This document shows positions 29,066 to 40,214 of a DNA stretch of 64,000 bases, one piece after another. The notes under the pieces were generated by a model. The model was given only the letters and a program-made list of their open reading frames with translations. It was not told the origin of the DNA and did no database searches. Position numbers and translations under genes: made by a program. The DNA is from Rickettsia endosymbiont of Cantharis rufa (GTDB lineage: Bacteria > Pseudomonadota > Alphaproteobacteria > Rickettsiales > Rickettsiaceae), in the NCBI RefSeq assembly GCF_964026445.1, contig NZ_OZ032150.1, positions 1,364,001 through 1,428,000 on the forward strand, given 5' to 3'. The stretch's first letter is position 1. Each line of letters opens with the position of its first letter.

Positions 29066-29758
29066 TTATTGATTCTTAATTTTATAAATTAATATAGAAG
29101 TTCTTAAAATTAATATTAACAAAAAATATAATATAAAACAAATAAACATTGTAATTAAAGGCTTTAACATTGAGGAATGAATAGCAGGAGAACCAAGCCT
29201 TAAAACGCTAGCAGGCTGATGCAGACTGTACCAAATATTTACCGAGAATTTTACTATCGGTATGTTAATCAATCCGATAAGAGCAATAATCGAAGCGGGG
29301 TTTTGTGCTTTTCTTATATTATCTGCACTATTTACTATGATAATATAGCTTAGATATAATAAAAATAATATGAGCATGGAGGTAAGTCTTGCATCCCAAA
29401 CCCACCATGTTCCCCATATAGGTTTCCCCCATAAAGAGCCTGTTACTAAGCTAATCAAAGTAAAAGTAGCTCCAATGTAACTAGATGTTACGGCTAGCAA
29501 ATAGCTAATAGTAGTTTTCCATACTAAATAACTAAAGCTGCATACTGCCATGAAAACATAAATACCAAGGGCCATCCAAGAAGCAGGTACATGTACATAC
29601 ATAATACGTACAAACTCACCTTGTTGATAATCTATAGGCGAAACTATTAGGGCTAAATAAAGAGCTATAATCATCATTACCAAAGTAGATATAGCTAATA
29701 TAGGTATTGTAATCTTTGATAATTTATTAAAATAATAGGGGGTTAATAGTTTTAGCAT
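29066..29758 (-). CDS. ccmC: Haem exporter protein CcmC
   Basis: The 230-residue protein has six membrane spans and the tryptophan-rich haem-handling motif [20 protein letters not shown] at about residue 112-131. Conserved His residues flank it ([10 protein letters not shown] and [16 protein letters not shown]). CcmC passes haem to CcmE in system I cytochrome c maturation. Length is normal. It precedes fdxA. The other ccm genes are not in the window, as is usual for scattered rickettsial ccm genes. Confidence 0.94.
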   Translation of the reverse strand: MLKLLTPYYFNKLSKITIPILAISTLVMMIIALYLALIVSPIDYQQGEFVRIMYVHVPASWMALGIYVFMAVCSFSYLVWKTTISYLLAVTSSYIGATFTLISLVTGSLWGKPIWGTWWVWDARLTSMLILFLLYLSYIIIVNSADNIRKAQNPASIIALIGLINIPIVKFSVNIWYSLHQPASVLRLGSPAIHSSMLKPLITMFICFILYFLLILILRTSILIYKIKNQ

Positions 29759-29865
29759 ATTTTCTTACTTCTTTATATCATTCTTGCAAAAGCATTGTTC
29801 GCCGTGGGCCGGTAAAATCCACAGGGTGACACCGGGCATACTTTACGATCCACACAGGCGACGCT

Positions 29866-30354
29866 CTAACATGATTGTCGTATCCTTTTAAAAAACTCTT
29901 TCATTAATAGCCCCGAATCTTCAACAAAAATTCCGCTATATATTTCCGGTCTATGGAAACAGGCACTACTGTTAAAATATCGTAAATTACTTTCAACTGC
30001 CCCGTGTTTAGAGTCAGAAGCGCCGTAAAACAAGCGTTTTAACCTGCTATGAGCTATAGCTGCCGCACACATAGCACAAGGTTCTAAAGTAACGTAAATA
30101 TCATAATCATTTAAATTTTTAGAAGATATAAGATTACATGCTTCATTAATAGCAATAATTTCGGCATGACACAGAGCATTGTTCTTTTCTTCGGTATTAT
30201 TATGACTACTAGCAATAATTTTCTGATTTAATCTATCTACAATCACCGCTCCGACCGGTACTTCATTCTTATCAAAAGCAATACATGCTTGTTTTAAAGC
30301 TTGCTGCATAAAAAAGTTGTTAAAATCCGTTTCTTTATCTAACAATATATTCAC
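29866..30354 (-). CDS. tadA: tRNA adenosine deaminase TadA
   Basis: The 162-residue protein has the zinc deaminase motifs [14 protein letters not shown] (His and catalytic Glu) and [12 protein letters not shown] (two Cys). It converts A34 to inosine in tRNA-Arg(ACG). The annotated ATG at 30354 overlaps the cation-efflux gene upstream by 20 bp. The internal ATG at residue 16 (30309, [20 protein letters not shown]) is closer to the usual family start. CMP deaminases share the motif, but the length and [14 protein letters not shown] favour TadA. Confidence 0.93.
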   Translation of the reverse strand: MNILLDKETDFNNFFMQQALKQACIAFDKNEVPVGAVIVDRLNQKIIASSHNNTEEKNNALCHAEIIAINEACNLISSKNLNDYDIYVTLEPCAMCAAAIAHSRLKRLFYGASDSKHGAVESNLRYFNSSACFHRPEIYSGIFVEDSGLLMKEFFKRIRQSC

Positions 30355-31240
30355 GGTAATTTACGTGTTCTTCGATTCCAAAAGGATCTTGGTGAATAAT
30401 TATTTCAGCCTCCGGAAATTCCTGCAATATTTCAAAAGCAATCTCATCGCTAATTTTATGAGCATTATAAAGCGACATATTGCCGTCCATTTCCAAATGG
30501 CACTGGATAAAAGCTTTTTGAGCTGCATATCTAGTTTTCATTTCGTGCATGCCTTTTACACCCAAATGGTTATTAACTATTGAGATAATTTTTTGTCTAT
30601 CTTGTTCAGGTAATTCATGATCAACTAAATTTTTAAATGCCTTTTTAAATAAAGAGTAAGAGGTACGGAATATATATAACGAAATAACTACCCCAAATAA
30701 TGGATCAACAAACCAAAAATGATTACTTAGATTTATAGAGATAATTACTATAACATTCGTAAGTAAGTCCGTAAGATAATGGAGCTTGTCAGCTTTCACT
30801 ATCTCCGATCCTGTTTTTTTTATTACATAAGTTTGATAAAGTACTAAAATAATTGTTAAGAGTATACATACATACATTACAGTAGTGCCGTCACTAATAT
30901 TCTCCGGTTTTATTTTTTCAAATAAAGACTTAATTGAAGAAAAACCTACAAAAAAAGCTGAGGCAAAAAAGAATATAGACTGAGAAAAAATTGTTAAATC
31001 CTGAATCTTCTCATGCCCGAATCTATGTTGATGATCCGGTGGTTGCAGGGCAAACCTTAAAGCTATTAGATTAATAAGGGAAGATGTTATATCAAGCATC
31101 GAATCAATTAAGGAAGCGAGTATTGATTGCGAATCGGTAACAACCCAAGCATATAATTTTATACTTAAAATAATTAATGCTGCAGTAACCGATAAATAAG
31201 ATGCCGATTTTATTAACCGATTACGGCTATTAGTATCCAT
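30335..31240 (-). CDS. Cation diffusion facilitator (FieF/CzcD family) transporter
   Basis: About 301 residues from the internal ATG at 31240 ([20 protein letters not shown]). It has six membrane spans and the metal-site motifs [20 protein letters not shown] and [11 protein letters not shown], then [12 protein letters not shown], with a C-terminal cytoplasmic domain ([20 protein letters not shown]). CDF proteins export Zn, Fe, Co or Cd out of the cytosol in exchange for protons. The D-D/H-D pattern fits zinc or iron exporters. A longer start at 31255 is possible. The zinc importer genes znuA and znuC are also in this window. Confidence 0.9.
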   Translation of the reverse strand: MDTNSRNRLIKSASYLSVTAALIILSIKLYAWVVTDSQSILASLIDSMLDITSSLINLIALRFALQPPDHQHRFGHEKIQDLTIFSQSIFFFASAFFVGFSSIKSLFEKIKPENISDGTTVMYVCILLTIILVLYQTYVIKKTGSEIVKADKLHYLTDLLTNVIVIISINLSNHFWFVDPLFGVVISLYIFRTSYSLFKKAFKNLVDHELPEQDRQKIISIVNNHLGVKGMHEMKTRYAAQKAFIQCHLEMDGNMSLYNAHKISDEIAFEILQEFPEAEIIIHQDPFGIEEHVNYREYIVR

Positions 31241-31329
31241 GACAAATCTTTCCAATTTATTTTTTGTAGTTTAACAAAGAAAATATTAAATTCAATTAAA
31301 TTAATTTAATTCTATGGCTGACGTTTGTA

Positions 31330-31391
31330 CTTTACAAAATGCTAAAAATTATATACTTATTTAAGTAGGTATCAATTAAAGAGAATTTATT
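31330..31391 (+). promoter_or_regulatory. Probable promoter and ribosome site of the 17 kDa antigen gene
   Basis: TTTACA (near 31333) and TATACT (near 31354) resemble -35 and -10 boxes with a shorter than ideal spacer of 15 bp, followed by AAAGAGA about 7 nt before the ATG. The match is by eye only. Confidence 0.4.
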
Positions 31392-31871
31392 ATGAAATTA
31401 ATGTCTAAAATTATGATTATAGCTCTTGCAGCTTCTATGTTGCAAGCATGCGCCGGTCCGGGTGGTATGAATAAACAAGGTACAGGTACGCTCCTTGGCG
31501 GTGCCGGCGGTGCATTACTTGGTTCTCAATTCGGCAAAGGTAAAGGGCAACTTGTCGGAGTAGGTGTAGGTGCATTACTTGGAGCAGTTCTGGGTGGACA
31601 AATCGGTGCAGGTATGGATGAGCAGGATAGAAGACTTGCTGAACTCACCTCACAAAGAGCTTTAGAAGCAGCTCCTAGTGGTAGTAACGTAGAATGGCGT
31701 AATCCCGATAACGGCAATCATGGCTACGTAACACCTAATAAAACTTATAGAAATAGCATAGGGCAATATTGCCGTGAGTACACTCAAACAGTTGTAATAG
31801 GCGGAAAACAACAAAAAGCATACGGTAATGCATGCCGCCAGCCTGACGGACAATGGCAAGTTGTAAATTGA
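31392..31871 (+). CDS. 17 kDa surface antigen (lipoprotein)
   Basis: The 159-residue product is the genus-common 17 kDa antigen. It starts [20 protein letters not shown], with a lipobox LQAC and acylation at Cys20. A glycine-zipper stretch follows ([20 protein letters not shown], then [20 protein letters not shown]), then an outer-surface domain ending [11 protein letters not shown]. It is an outer-membrane lipoprotein widely used as a Rickettsia marker. No enzymatic role is known. The frame is intact. Confidence 0.97.
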   Translation: MKLMSKIMIIALAASMLQACAGPGGMNKQGTGTLLGGAGGALLGSQFGKGKGQLVGVGVGALLGAVLGGQIGAGMDEQDRRLAELTSQRALEAAPSGSNVEWRNPDNGNHGYVTPNKTYRNSIGQYCREYTQTVVIGGKQQKAYGNACRQPDGQWQVVN

Positions 31872-31911
31872 TAGAAAAAAGTCATTGCGAGCGACTGATA
31901 AGGAGTATTCT

Positions 31912-32029
31912 ATGTCATTCCCGCGAAAGCGGGAATCTAGAAAAAAGCGAAATTATTTGAGCTTTTAATTCTAAAATTTAGTGTGCTATACTTTTAGTGG
32001 CTGGATTCCTGCTTTCGCAGGAATGGCAT
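31912..32029. repeat. Dispersed palindromic repeat, 'cattcccgc' type
   Basis: ATGTCATTCCCGCGAAAGCG at the left pairs with the CTTTCGCAGGAATGGCAT end at the right around an AT-rich centre. It lies between the 17 kDa gene and the PEBP gene. Confidence 0.8.
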
Positions 32030-32056
32030 ACACAACACTCATAGGAGTACATAATT

Positions 32057-32521
32057 ATGACCTTCCTAATAACAAGTACGGCGTTTAAACATAATGAGCG
32101 TATTCCTGATAAATTTACTTGTAAAGGACAGAATGTTTCTCCGCATTTAGAGTGGAGCAATGCTCCTTCAGATACTAAATCTTTTGTACTTATCATGGAT
32201 GACCCTGATGCACCGGTAGAAATAGCACCTCCGCACGGTATATGGGATCATTGGATAATCTATAATATTTCGGCTTCTATTACTAAGCTTTCAGAAGGAC
32301 GAATAGATAACAGTATTAAGATTTTAAATAATAGCTGGAAAGACAAAAAATACGGTGGCCCTTGTCCACCTGCCGGCAAACCTCATCGTTATTTTTTCAA
32401 ACTATACGCTCTAAATGATTCTCTTGAACTGGATGAGAATGCTAGCAAGCAAGATTTAGTATTAGCTTTGCAAAAATATTTATTAGCTGAAACTGAATTA
32501 ATCGGCATTTATTCTGCATAA
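32057..32521 (+). CDS. YbhB/YbcL-type PEBP-family protein
   Basis: The 154-residue protein has the phosphatidylethanolamine-binding-protein (Raf kinase inhibitor-like) signatures: GQNVSPHLEWSNAP, VLIMDDPDAPVEIAPPHGIW, DHWIIYNI, YGGPCPPAGKPHRYFFKLYA. The DPDAP and PPxGKPHRY loops form the anion-binding pocket. In bacteria the role is not settled; it is a small cytosolic ligand binder. The start at 32057 ATG has AGGAGTACATAATT upstream as ribosome site. Confidence 0.92.
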   Translation: MTFLITSTAFKHNERIPDKFTCKGQNVSPHLEWSNAPSDTKSFVLIMDDPDAPVEIAPPHGIWDHWIIYNISASITKLSEGRIDNSIKILNNSWKDKKYGGPCPPAGKPHRYFFKLYALNDSLELDENASKQDLVLALQKYLLAETELIGIYSA

Positions 32522-32597
32522 TGTCATTCCTGCGAAGGTTTACCTGCGTTAAACTGTTATTGCGAGCAACCATAGGCTTTGTTGCATGGCTTGTTTA

Positions 32598-32695
32598 TGC
32601 CATTCCCGCGTAGGCGGGAATCTAGTACTTTAAAACTTTTTAAAGTTCGATTTATCTCGCTTTATCCTGGATTCCCGTCTACGCGGGAATGACAT
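32598..32695. repeat. Dispersed palindromic repeat, 'cattcccgc' type
   Basis: TGCCATTCCCGCGTAGGCGG at the left pairs with the GTCTACGCGGGAATGACAT end at the right. The centre contains ACTTTAAAACTTTTTAAAGT, itself a short inverted repeat. It lies upstream of znuC, with extra fragments of another palindromic family next to it (to about 32755). Confidence 0.8.
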
Positions 32696-32762
32696 CGAGC
32701 AGGTTTTTCGATACATGCAACAACACCAGCTTGACCACGGGATAACAGGAGTGAACCGATAC

Positions 32763-33464
32763 ATGCAAAAACCTATAATTGACTTTCGTAACGTATCTAA
32801 AAAATTCGGTAATAAACTGCCAATAAATAACGTTAGTTTTACTGTCAAAAAAAATAATATAACTACTTTAATCGGACCTAACGGTGCAGGTAAAACCACC
32901 ATAGTGCGATTAATGCTTGGGCTTGAAAAACCGACAAGCGGCGAAATTATAATTGATCCTAAACTAAAAATCGGATACGTACCGCAAAAGTTCGGGCTAA
33001 GCCCTGATTTACCTATTACGGTGAAAAAATTTTTAGATCTATTAGCACCTAGTAACTTCAATAACAATATCAAAGAGATTAACTCGTTTATTGATTTGGA
33101 ACATATAAAAGATCAAGAAATTTCTAAGCTCTCAGGAGGGCAGTTTCAAAAGGTGGTTCTTGCATGTTCAATAGTTAATAATCCTGACTTAATTGTTTTA
33201 GATGAACCGCTGCAGTCTTTAGACGTAACGAGCCAACAAGAATTTTATCAGCTTATTAATTTGATTCGTAAAAAGCTAAATATTACGGTTTTTATGATCT
33301 CGCATGATTTATTTACCGTAATAAAAAACTCCGATCAGGTGATATGCTTAAACGGCCACATATGTTGCAGCGGAATACCAAATGAAATAACTCCTAACTC
33401 TGAATTTTCAAATGCACTTTCTTCTCTAGGCTTCTATACCCATCACCACGACCATAAGCATTAA
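32763..33464 (+). CDS. znuC: Zinc ABC transporter ATP-binding protein ZnuC
   Basis: From the ATG at 32763 the product is 233 residues ([20 protein letters not shown]). Walker A is GPNGAGKTT, the signature is LSGGQFQKV, Walker B is [12 protein letters not shown] and the switch His is in MISHDL. It ends in a His-rich tail (HHHDHKH), typical of zinc ATPases. It powers ZnuABC zinc import. An upstream in-frame ATG at 32715 lies in a palindromic-repeat fragment and is not preferred. znuA lies 26 kb away and znuB is outside the window, which is normal for scattered rickettsial genes. Confidence 0.9.
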   Translation: MQKPIIDFRNVSKKFGNKLPINNVSFTVKKNNITTLIGPNGAGKTTIVRLMLGLEKPTSGEIIIDPKLKIGYVPQKFGLSPDLPITVKKFLDLLAPSNFNNNIKEINSFIDLEHIKDQEISKLSGGQFQKVVLACSIVNNPDLIVLDEPLQSLDVTSQQEFYQLINLIRKKLNITVFMISHDLFTVIKNSDQVICLNGHICCSGIPNEITPNSEFSNALSSLGFYTHHHDHKH

Positions 33465-33515
33465 ATATCGTAACTTCACAGAAGAAATCTACAGGCATGT
33501 AAAGCCTATTTATTT

Positions 33516-34878
33516 CTACACTTTCGGATTTAAATTCGTAATTTGAACAACATTGCTGTATGGTTTAGGGAAATCATCAACTATCATATTCCCCCATTCT
33601 CCTGATAGAGAAATATCATACTTATCAATAAATATTTCTAATACCTTGATACCATCTTGCAGAGTATTATTTTGACTCGTATCTAATATCCCGCATTTTA
33701 ATAAAAGAGCACATTCTGTTAAATTCTTTAGCTTTTCTAATAATTGTAATTGTTGGGTTTCATTTGTTGATTTTGATACATCTTCAATACGGTCGCACCT
33801 CCATTTTACAGATGTGGATATTAAAAGGCTATACGTTCAATAAGAGTTCCGATGACTTTATCATGAATATCCAATGACTTGGAAAAACAAATTGTTTTAC
33901 GTGTCAGTCTTTTGCATCTTGTTCTAAGATTTAAGTTACCCCGTTCTATCCGTTGAGTATATTTTTTACTAACAATGTGTTTTTTGGGATCTAATAACCT
34001 AGCATAACTTCCCCATCCATCTGTAAAGTAAAAAGTAACCTTAAAATCCTCCGGTTTTTTTCAGTAATGATTCTGATGTGCTATCACATCTTGTACCAAA
34101 AGTATAAGCAACTACTTTTAACAAAATCTTATCCAAAGAATACCAAAGCCATCTTTGTTTGGATTTATTCTGTACATAAGGCCATTGTTCATCTATTTCA
34201 GGAGCAATAATTACTTCTATCGTATTGATAGAATGATTTATCTTTTTTAACGCTAGATTTTTTTAAAACACGGATAACCGTATTGATACCCACTTTTAAT
34301 ACTCTTACTGTATCCCTAACTCCAGAGCCATTGATTGACATATCTACTATCTGAGCCTTGACTCCAGGCTTAGAGGCATTATTAATATATTACAGTTAAA
34401 AATATCGATTACACTGCTTGCATTGATATCTCTGTTGTTTTGAAATTGAATATCCCGCCTTTACTACTTTTTCTGTGTCGTTATAATATCTACACTTAAC
34501 ATCTATTCTTGATCTACACTTAACATATATTCTTGTCATAACTCCTTAACTATAATTCTCTCTTATCACTGTTTGAGTATTATAGACTATTCATGCTAAA
34601 CTGCAATACGGGGGGCGTGGCTCAACGATGTATTTTCAAGATCATTCTGTTCTTGTATTTTCTTTTTAAATGCTGCTTTTACTTTACAGATATAGTCTGG
34701 TAGGAAAATATCACGTTTCAATACCCCATTTAATAATTCCAGATTATCACGTACTGTTTTATTTCCTATTTCTTGATCAATAGTTAACATTTCACCTTCT
34801 AATATTAGATCTTTTGAAATTTCGTCCTGAATTGTTTTAATTAAACTCCTCAAGTGTTTTTAGATCATTAGGACTCAT
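33516..34878 (-). pseudogene. Unnamed gene split by IS1-like copy B
   Basis: The 5' part starts at an ATG at 34878 (MSPNDLKTLEEF) and shifts frame once. It continues as IKTIQDEISKDLILEGEMLT to EQNDLENTSL beside the IS. The 3' part, after the IS, reads IEDVSKSTNETQQLQLLEKL and ends NVVQITNLNPKV at a TAG at 33516. Together they would make a helical protein of about 180 residues. I do not recognise the family. That the two halves are one gene is inferred from strand, order and open frames; no perfect target duplication joins them. Confidence 0.5.
33791..34622 (-). mobile_element. IS1-like element, copy B (defective transposase)
   Basis: The reverse-oriented copy runs from GGTCGCACCTCCATTTTACAG at the left to a GCAATACGGGGGG-type end at the right. 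It carries the same InsA double stop and the same TGA in InsB as the other copies, but it keeps TGG in the DGWGSY motif where most copies have TAG. The flanks (TTCAATAC / CAACGATG) do not form a clear target duplication. Confidence 0.87.
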
Positions 34879-34924
34879 AACGTATTCTACCTCTTATTAA
34901 ATATTTAGTTTTAAGGCCATATTT

Positions 34925-35755
34925 GGCCGTGCCCCCGTATTGCAGCTTAGCATGAATAGTCTATAATCCTCAAACAGTGATAAGAGAGAATTATAGTTAA
35001 GGAGTTATGGCAAGAATAGATGTTAAGTGTAGATCAAGAATAGATGTTAAGTGTAGATATTATAACGACACAGAAAAAGTAGTAAAGGCGGGATATTCAA
35101 TTTCAAAACAACAGAGATATCAATGCAAGCAGTGTAATCGATATTTTTAACTGTAATATATTAATAATGCCTCTAAGCCTGGAGTCAAGACTCAGATAGT
35201 AGATATGTCAATCAATGGCTCTGGAGTTAGGGATACAGTAAGAGTATTAAAAGTGGGTATCAATACGGTTATCCGTGTTTTAAAAAAATCTAGCGTTAAA
35301 AAAGATAAATCATTCTATCAATACGATAGAAGTAATTATTGCTCCTGAAATAGATGAACAATGGTCTTATGTACAGAATAAATCCAAACAAAGATGGCTT
35401 TGATATTCTTTGGATAAGATTTTGTTAAAAGTAGTTGCTTATACTTTTGGTACAAGATGTGATAGCACATCAGAATCATTACTGAAAAAAACTGGAGGAT
35501 TTTAAGGTTACTTTTTACTTTACAGATGGATAGGGAAGTTATGCTAGGTTATTAGATCCCAAAAAACACATTGTTAGTAAAAAATATACTCAACGGATAG
35601 AACGGGGTAACTTAAATCTTAGAACAAGATGCAAAAGACTGACACGTAAAACAATTTGTTTTTCCAAGTCATTGGATATTCATGATAAAGTCATCGGAAC
35701 TCTTATTGAACGTATAGCCTTTTAATATCCACATCTGTAAAATGGAGGTGCGACC
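34925..35755 (+). mobile_element. IS1-like element, copy C, with 8-bp target duplication
   Basis: The 831-bp element starts GGCCGTGCCCCCGTATTGCAG and ends GGAGGTGCGACC. A perfect CCATATTT duplication flanks it (34917-34924 and 35756-35763). It lies 302 bp from copy B in the opposite orientation, so the two copies form a large inverted repeat. The transposase frames carry the shared stops and frameshifts. Confidence 0.92.
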
Positions 35756-35848
35756 CCATATTTCATGGCAATTAGTAACTTAATAGATAAAAGTATAATG
35801 TAAATTAATAATAGTCAAGCGAGGAGGTTAAGAAAAATTAATAATGTT

Positions 35849-38716
35849 CTACTTCAAATATTCCTTTAAGTATGTACCGGTATGACTTTCCTCGCAGGCA
35901 GCAATATCGACAGGGGTACCGCACACAACTATCTTACCACCTTTGTCACCTCCTTCAGGGCCGACATCGATAATATAATCTGCTGTTTTTATAACATCTA
36001 GGTTATGCTCGATAACTAAAACGGTATTGCCCATATCAACAAGCTTATGTAATACTTTTAACAATTTATTGATGTCATCAATATGCAAGCCCGTAGTCGG
36101 TTCATCAAGTATATAAAGTGTTTTACCGGTTGAACGTCTTGATAATTCTTTAGCAAGCTTAACACGCTGTGCTTCACCTCCTGAAAGAGTAGTAGCAGAC
36201 TGGCCGATTTTTATATAACCGAGTCCTACCTCATTTAAGGTAATAAGTTTTTCGTAGATTAACGGGATTTTTTCAAAAAATTGCATCGCATCTTCTACCG
36301 TCATCATCAAAATATCAGCAATAGATTTACCTTTATATTTTATTTCAAGAGTTTCCCTATTATATCTGTGACCGTTACAAATATCGCATTTTACATATAC
36401 GTCAGGTAAAAAATGCATCTCTATTTTAATCAGCCCATCACCTTGACACGCTTCACATCTACCGCCTTTAACGTTAAATGAAAATCTGCCTACTTTATAC
36501 CCTCTAGCTTTTGATTCAGGTAATTCCACAAACCAATCCCTAATATGGGTAAATGCACCTGTATAAGTCGCAGGGTTTGAACGAGGAGTTCTACCTATCG
36601 GGGATTGATTAATATCGATAATTTTATCAATATATTCAAGTCCTTTTAACCCTCTATATTTTCCTGGGAATACTTTTGCAGTAGGCTCTAAATGCTTTAA
36701 AGCCGCTTTATATAGAGTATGAATCATCAAGCTTGATTTACCGCTTCCTGATACTCCCGTTATAGCAGTAAAAGTACCAAGCGGAATTTTGATATCAACA
36801 TTCTCTAAATTGTTGGAAACCGCTCCAAGTAATTCAATTGCCCTATTATCATGCCCTACTCTTGTTTCAGACGGTACTTTGATTGTTTGACGACCACTTA
36901 AATATCTACCTGTAATACTTTCTTCAAAATTCTTTATTTCTTCGGCATTTCCTTCAGCAATAACACGACCGCCGTGAATACCGGCTCCCGGTCCTATATC
37001 AATAATATGATCTGCTTCATACATTGTTTCTTCGTCATGCTCAACTACCAAAACGGTATTACCAAGATCCCTAAGTCTTTTTAGTGTTTCGATTAATCTT
37101 GTATTATCACGCTGGTGAAGACCAATAGACGGCTCATCAAGTACATATAAAACACCGCTAAGCCCTGATCCTATTTGAGATGCAAGACGGATGCGCTGGC
37201 TTTCGCCTCCCGATAAAGTACCTGATTCTCTTGATAACGTTAAATAATCAAGCCCGACATTCATTAAGAATTTTAATCTCTCAGTAATTTCTTTAAGTAT
37301 ACGCTCGGCAATAAATAGTTGTTTTTTATTTAATTTTTCTTCTAAGTGATTAAACCATTTTTGCAAGGCTGCAATACTCATACCTGCCACTTCACCTATA
37401 TGAGAATCTCCTATTTTAACACATAATGCCTCATCTTTTAATCTATATCCTGAGCAAGCAGTACATTTATGTTCCGACTTAAATTTAGCGAGCTCTTCTT
37501 TAATTAAAACTGATTCTATAGTACGATCTTTTTCTTGCAAGCTTGGTATTATTCCAGCAAAAGGTTGTTTTATTGTTTGCGTTTTAGAACCGTCGTGAAA
37601 TTCAAACTTTATTACCTCTTCTCCTGAACCTTCAAATAAAATATCCTTAACATTTTGTGATAAACTTACAAAAGGTACTTCAATAGAAAATTTATAATGA
37701 TCAGCGAGAGCCTTTAATGTCTCTAGGATAAATTTAGAAGATGTACTACCCCAAGGCACTATTGCGCCGTCTTTAATAGAAATTCTTTGATCAGGAACAA
37801 TTAAATCTCTATCAAAGAAAAATTCCTTACCTATCCCCCCACATTTAGGACATGCTCCAAAAGGACTGTTAAAAGAAAAGATTCTCGACTCGATTTCCAT
37901 AAGTTGAAAGCCTGAAACCGGACAGGAATATTTCTCAGAAAAAGTAATACGCTGATTTTTTTCAAACTTAGTCTTAACTGCCGGCGGCAATTCTACAATT
38001 TCTAAATAAGTAATGCCCTCAGCAAGATTTAATGAACTCTCTAAGCTATCTGCAAGCCTATTACCTAAATTTTCGTCTAGAACTATTCTATCAACGATTA
38101 CTTCTATATTATGCTTTTTATTTTTATCAAGCTTTGGTAAATCATCAATTTCGCAAGCTTCACCGTTAACTATTAATTTCTGAAAGCCTTGCTTCTTCAG
38201 ATTCATAATTTCACGTTTGAACTCCCCCTTATGTCCTCTAACAATAGGAGCGAGTAAATATATTCTTGTACCTTTAGGTAGTTCGTTAATTATATCTACC
38301 ATCTCCGAAACCGTTTGACTATGTATTGGAAGACCGGTTGCCGGAGAATACGGAATTCCGACTCTTGCATATAATAACCTAAGATAATCGTAGATTTCCG
38401 TTATAGTTCCGACCGTAGAACGTGGATTTTTGGAAGTAGTCTTTTGGTCAATCGCAATAGCAGGCGATAATCCGGAAATAGATTCCACATTTGGTTTATT
38501 CTGTAAATGCAAGAATTGCCTTGCATATGAAGATAAACTTTCAACATATCGCCTTTGTCCCTCTGCATAAATAGTATCAAATGCTAAAGAAGACTTGCCT
38601 GAACCGCTAAGACCGGTGATAACAACAAATTTATTCCTTGGAATATCAACATTTATATTTTTTAGATTATGCTCTTTAGCACCGCGTACCTTAATATATT
38701 CTTGGTTCATAATCAC
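35849..38716 (-). CDS. uvrA: Excinuclease ABC subunit A
   Basis: The 955-residue protein has two ABC modules. Walker A motifs are GLSGSGKSS near residue 35 and GVSGSGKSS near 650. Signature motifs [12 protein letters not shown] and [12 protein letters not shown], with DEPSIGLH and DEPTTGLH. Zinc-finger Cys pairs are visible in the first module (CTACSGYR and CPKCGG) and second module ([16 protein letters not shown]). UvrA finds bulky DNA lesions with UvrB. It is divergent from ssb, with a 101-bp shared promoter gap. Full length and intact. Confidence 0.98.
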   Translation of the reverse strand: MIMNQEYIKVRGAKEHNLKNINVDIPRNKFVVITGLSGSGKSSLAFDTIYAEGQRRYVESLSSYARQFLHLQNKPNVESISGLSPAIAIDQKTTSKNPRSTVGTITEIYDYLRLLYARVGIPYSPATGLPIHSQTVSEMVDIINELPKGTRIYLLAPIVRGHKGEFKREIMNLKKQGFQKLIVNGEACEIDDLPKLDKNKKHNIEVIVDRIVLDENLGNRLADSLESSLNLAEGITYLEIVELPPAVKTKFEKNQRITFSEKYSCPVSGFQLMEIESRIFSFNSPFGACPKCGGIGKEFFFDRDLIVPDQRISIKDGAIVPWGSTSSKFILETLKALADHYKFSIEVPFVSLSQNVKDILFEGSGEEVIKFEFHDGSKTQTIKQPFAGIIPSLQEKDRTIESVLIKEELAKFKSEHKCTACSGYRLKDEALCVKIGDSHIGEVAGMSIAALQKWFNHLEEKLNKKQLFIAERILKEITERLKFLMNVGLDYLTLSRESGTLSGGESQRIRLASQIGSGLSGVLYVLDEPSIGLHQRDNTRLIETLKRLRDLGNTVLVVEHDEETMYEADHIIDIGPGAGIHGGRVIAEGNAEEIKNFEESITGRYLSGRQTIKVPSETRVGHDNRAIELLGAVSNNLENVDIKIPLGTFTAITGVSGSGKSSLMIHTLYKAALKHLEPTAKVFPGKYRGLKGLEYIDKIIDINQSPIGRTPRSNPATYTGAFTHIRDWFVELPESKARGYKVGRFSFNVKGGRCEACQGDGLIKIEMHFLPDVYVKCDICNGHRYNRETLEIKYKGKSIADILMMTVEDAMQFFEKIPLIYEKLITLNEVGLGYIKIGQSATTLSGGEAQRVKLAKELSRRSTGKTLYILDEPTTGLHIDDINKLLKVLHKLVDMGNTVLVIEHNLDVIKTADYIIDVGPEGGDKGGKIVVCGTPVDIAACEESHTGTYLKEYLK

Positions 38717-38817
38717 TTTACTACAAAATTTTTGAAATATTTTTTAAAAAACTGTAGTATTATAGGCTCTTTTATTTTATTATTGCAATAATAATATTTT
38801 AAAATAGGTAGTAATCT

Positions 38818-39279
38818 ATGGCAGGTAGTTTAAATAAAGTAATATTAATAGGTAATGTGGGGCGTGATCCTGAAATTAGAACTACAGGAGAAGGAAAAAA
38901 AATCATTAATCTTTCCTTAGCAACAACCGAAACTTGGAAAGATCGTGTCACCGCAGAACGAAAAGAACGAACCGAATGGCATAGAGTAGTAATATTTAGC
39001 GAAGGGTTAGTATCTGTTGTAGAACGCTATGTTGCAAAAGGCAGTAAATTATATATTGAAGGTTCATTGCAAACCCGTAAGTGGAATGATAATTCAGGCC
39101 AAGAAAAATATACCACGGAAGTTGTATTACAAAACTTTAATTCACTATTAATATTATTAGATAGTAAGAACTCTAATAATCATACTCAGGATTCAGGGCA
39201 TAGCACATATAAACATTCTGAGCATAAAGGTCCATCTTCTTTTGATCATAGCGACCTCGACGACGAAATACCGTTTTAG
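38818..39279 (+). CDS. ssb: Single-stranded DNA-binding protein
   Basis: The 153-residue protein has an N-terminal OB fold (LNKVILIGNVGRDPEIRTTG, then TEWHRVVIFSEGL and YVAKGSKLYIEGSLQTRKW), a low-complexity linker, and the acidic C-terminal tip DLDDEIPF that recruits partner proteins. It coats single-stranded DNA during replication and repair. Its divergent pairing with uvrA is common in bacteria. Confidence 0.97.
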   Translation: MAGSLNKVILIGNVGRDPEIRTTGEGKKIINLSLATTETWKDRVTAERKERTEWHRVVIFSEGLVSVVERYVAKGSKLYIEGSLQTRKWNDNSGQEKYTTEVVLQNFNSLLILLDSKNSNNHTQDSGHSTYKHSEHKGPSSFDHSDLDDEIPF

Positions 39280-39312
39280 AAATCTCAAAAAATTAATATT
39301 CTAAATATTTTT

Positions 39313-40212
39313 ATGAGATGATATATACTAATAATTAGCTTAACAGTTTTATATGCTATAAGTAGTATTCTTCTTATTTATAAAATTAAACAGAAAGATG
39401 TGTATTATAATTCGATAATTCAGGCTGAAAAATCTAAATATGCTGGATTTCTTATTAAAGATAAGAATAATTTGGATATATTGTTAATGAACGGAGTTGA
39501 TATAATAAATCATCACATACTTTCTGATGAACAATGGGAACCACATGTTCAAAATGTATTATCGCAAATACTAAAACCTAAAGATAAGGTTCTAGTATTG
39601 AGAGAACATATAGGTATTCATACAACTCTAATAAGCAAATTAATAAGTAAAGATGGAAAAGTTTTTATTTTTGAGCCAAATCCTAAAATCTTAAAGTTTT
39701 TGCGTACAAATTTATTTTTAAACAATGCAGAAAATGTTACTTTATATTCTAAGGCAGCTTTTTCAAGTAATACTAATGTTGCTTTTATAGCAAAAGCTTT
39801 AGAAAATGTAGGTGGGACTCATATTATCGCATCAGAAGAAGATAAAAATGAAAATTTAGAGTAATTAATAACGGTTGAAACAGTTAGTATTGATTCTATA
39901 AATGAAATTAGAACTATTGATATTTTACAAATAGATATTGAGGGTGCTAGAGAAAATGCTGTTTATGGAGCTCAAAAATTAATTGATCGTTCTCCGAACT
40001 TAATTGTTTTTCAAGAATGGTCACCGTTTTGGATGAAAGATATAGATATCTATTTAAAGTTTTGGTGTTCTAGAAATTATAAGATTGCTTAAATTACTTT
40101 AAGTGGTGGTTTAAAAGAATTAACAGATGAAGCGTTAAAATTTTCAGGACAAATTGATATTGTTATGACTAAAAATTTAGAAAAACTTATCAGCAATTTT
40201 AAACCTTTGTAG
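39313..40212 (+). pseudogene. FkbM-family methyltransferase, decayed
   Basis: Translated in one frame, it reads ILIISLTVLYAISSILLIYK (an N-terminal membrane segment), KVLVLREHIGIHTTLISKLI, GKVFIFEPNPKILKFL, ITVETVSIDSINEIRTIDIL and QIDIEGARENAVYGAQ. This is a SAM-binding FkbM methyltransferase. In-frame stops occur at about codon 3 (TGA), after ENLE (TAA at about 39862) and after NYKIA (TAA at about 40090). The frame is otherwise continuous, so the decay is recent. The intact lipoprotein hydrolase starts 2 bp after its last stop. Confidence 0.85.
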
Positions 40213-40214
40213 TA

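Noticed and set aside
32630-33073. Minus-strand 147-codon frame
   Set aside because: It is antisense to znuC and its end is translated from a palindromic repeat.
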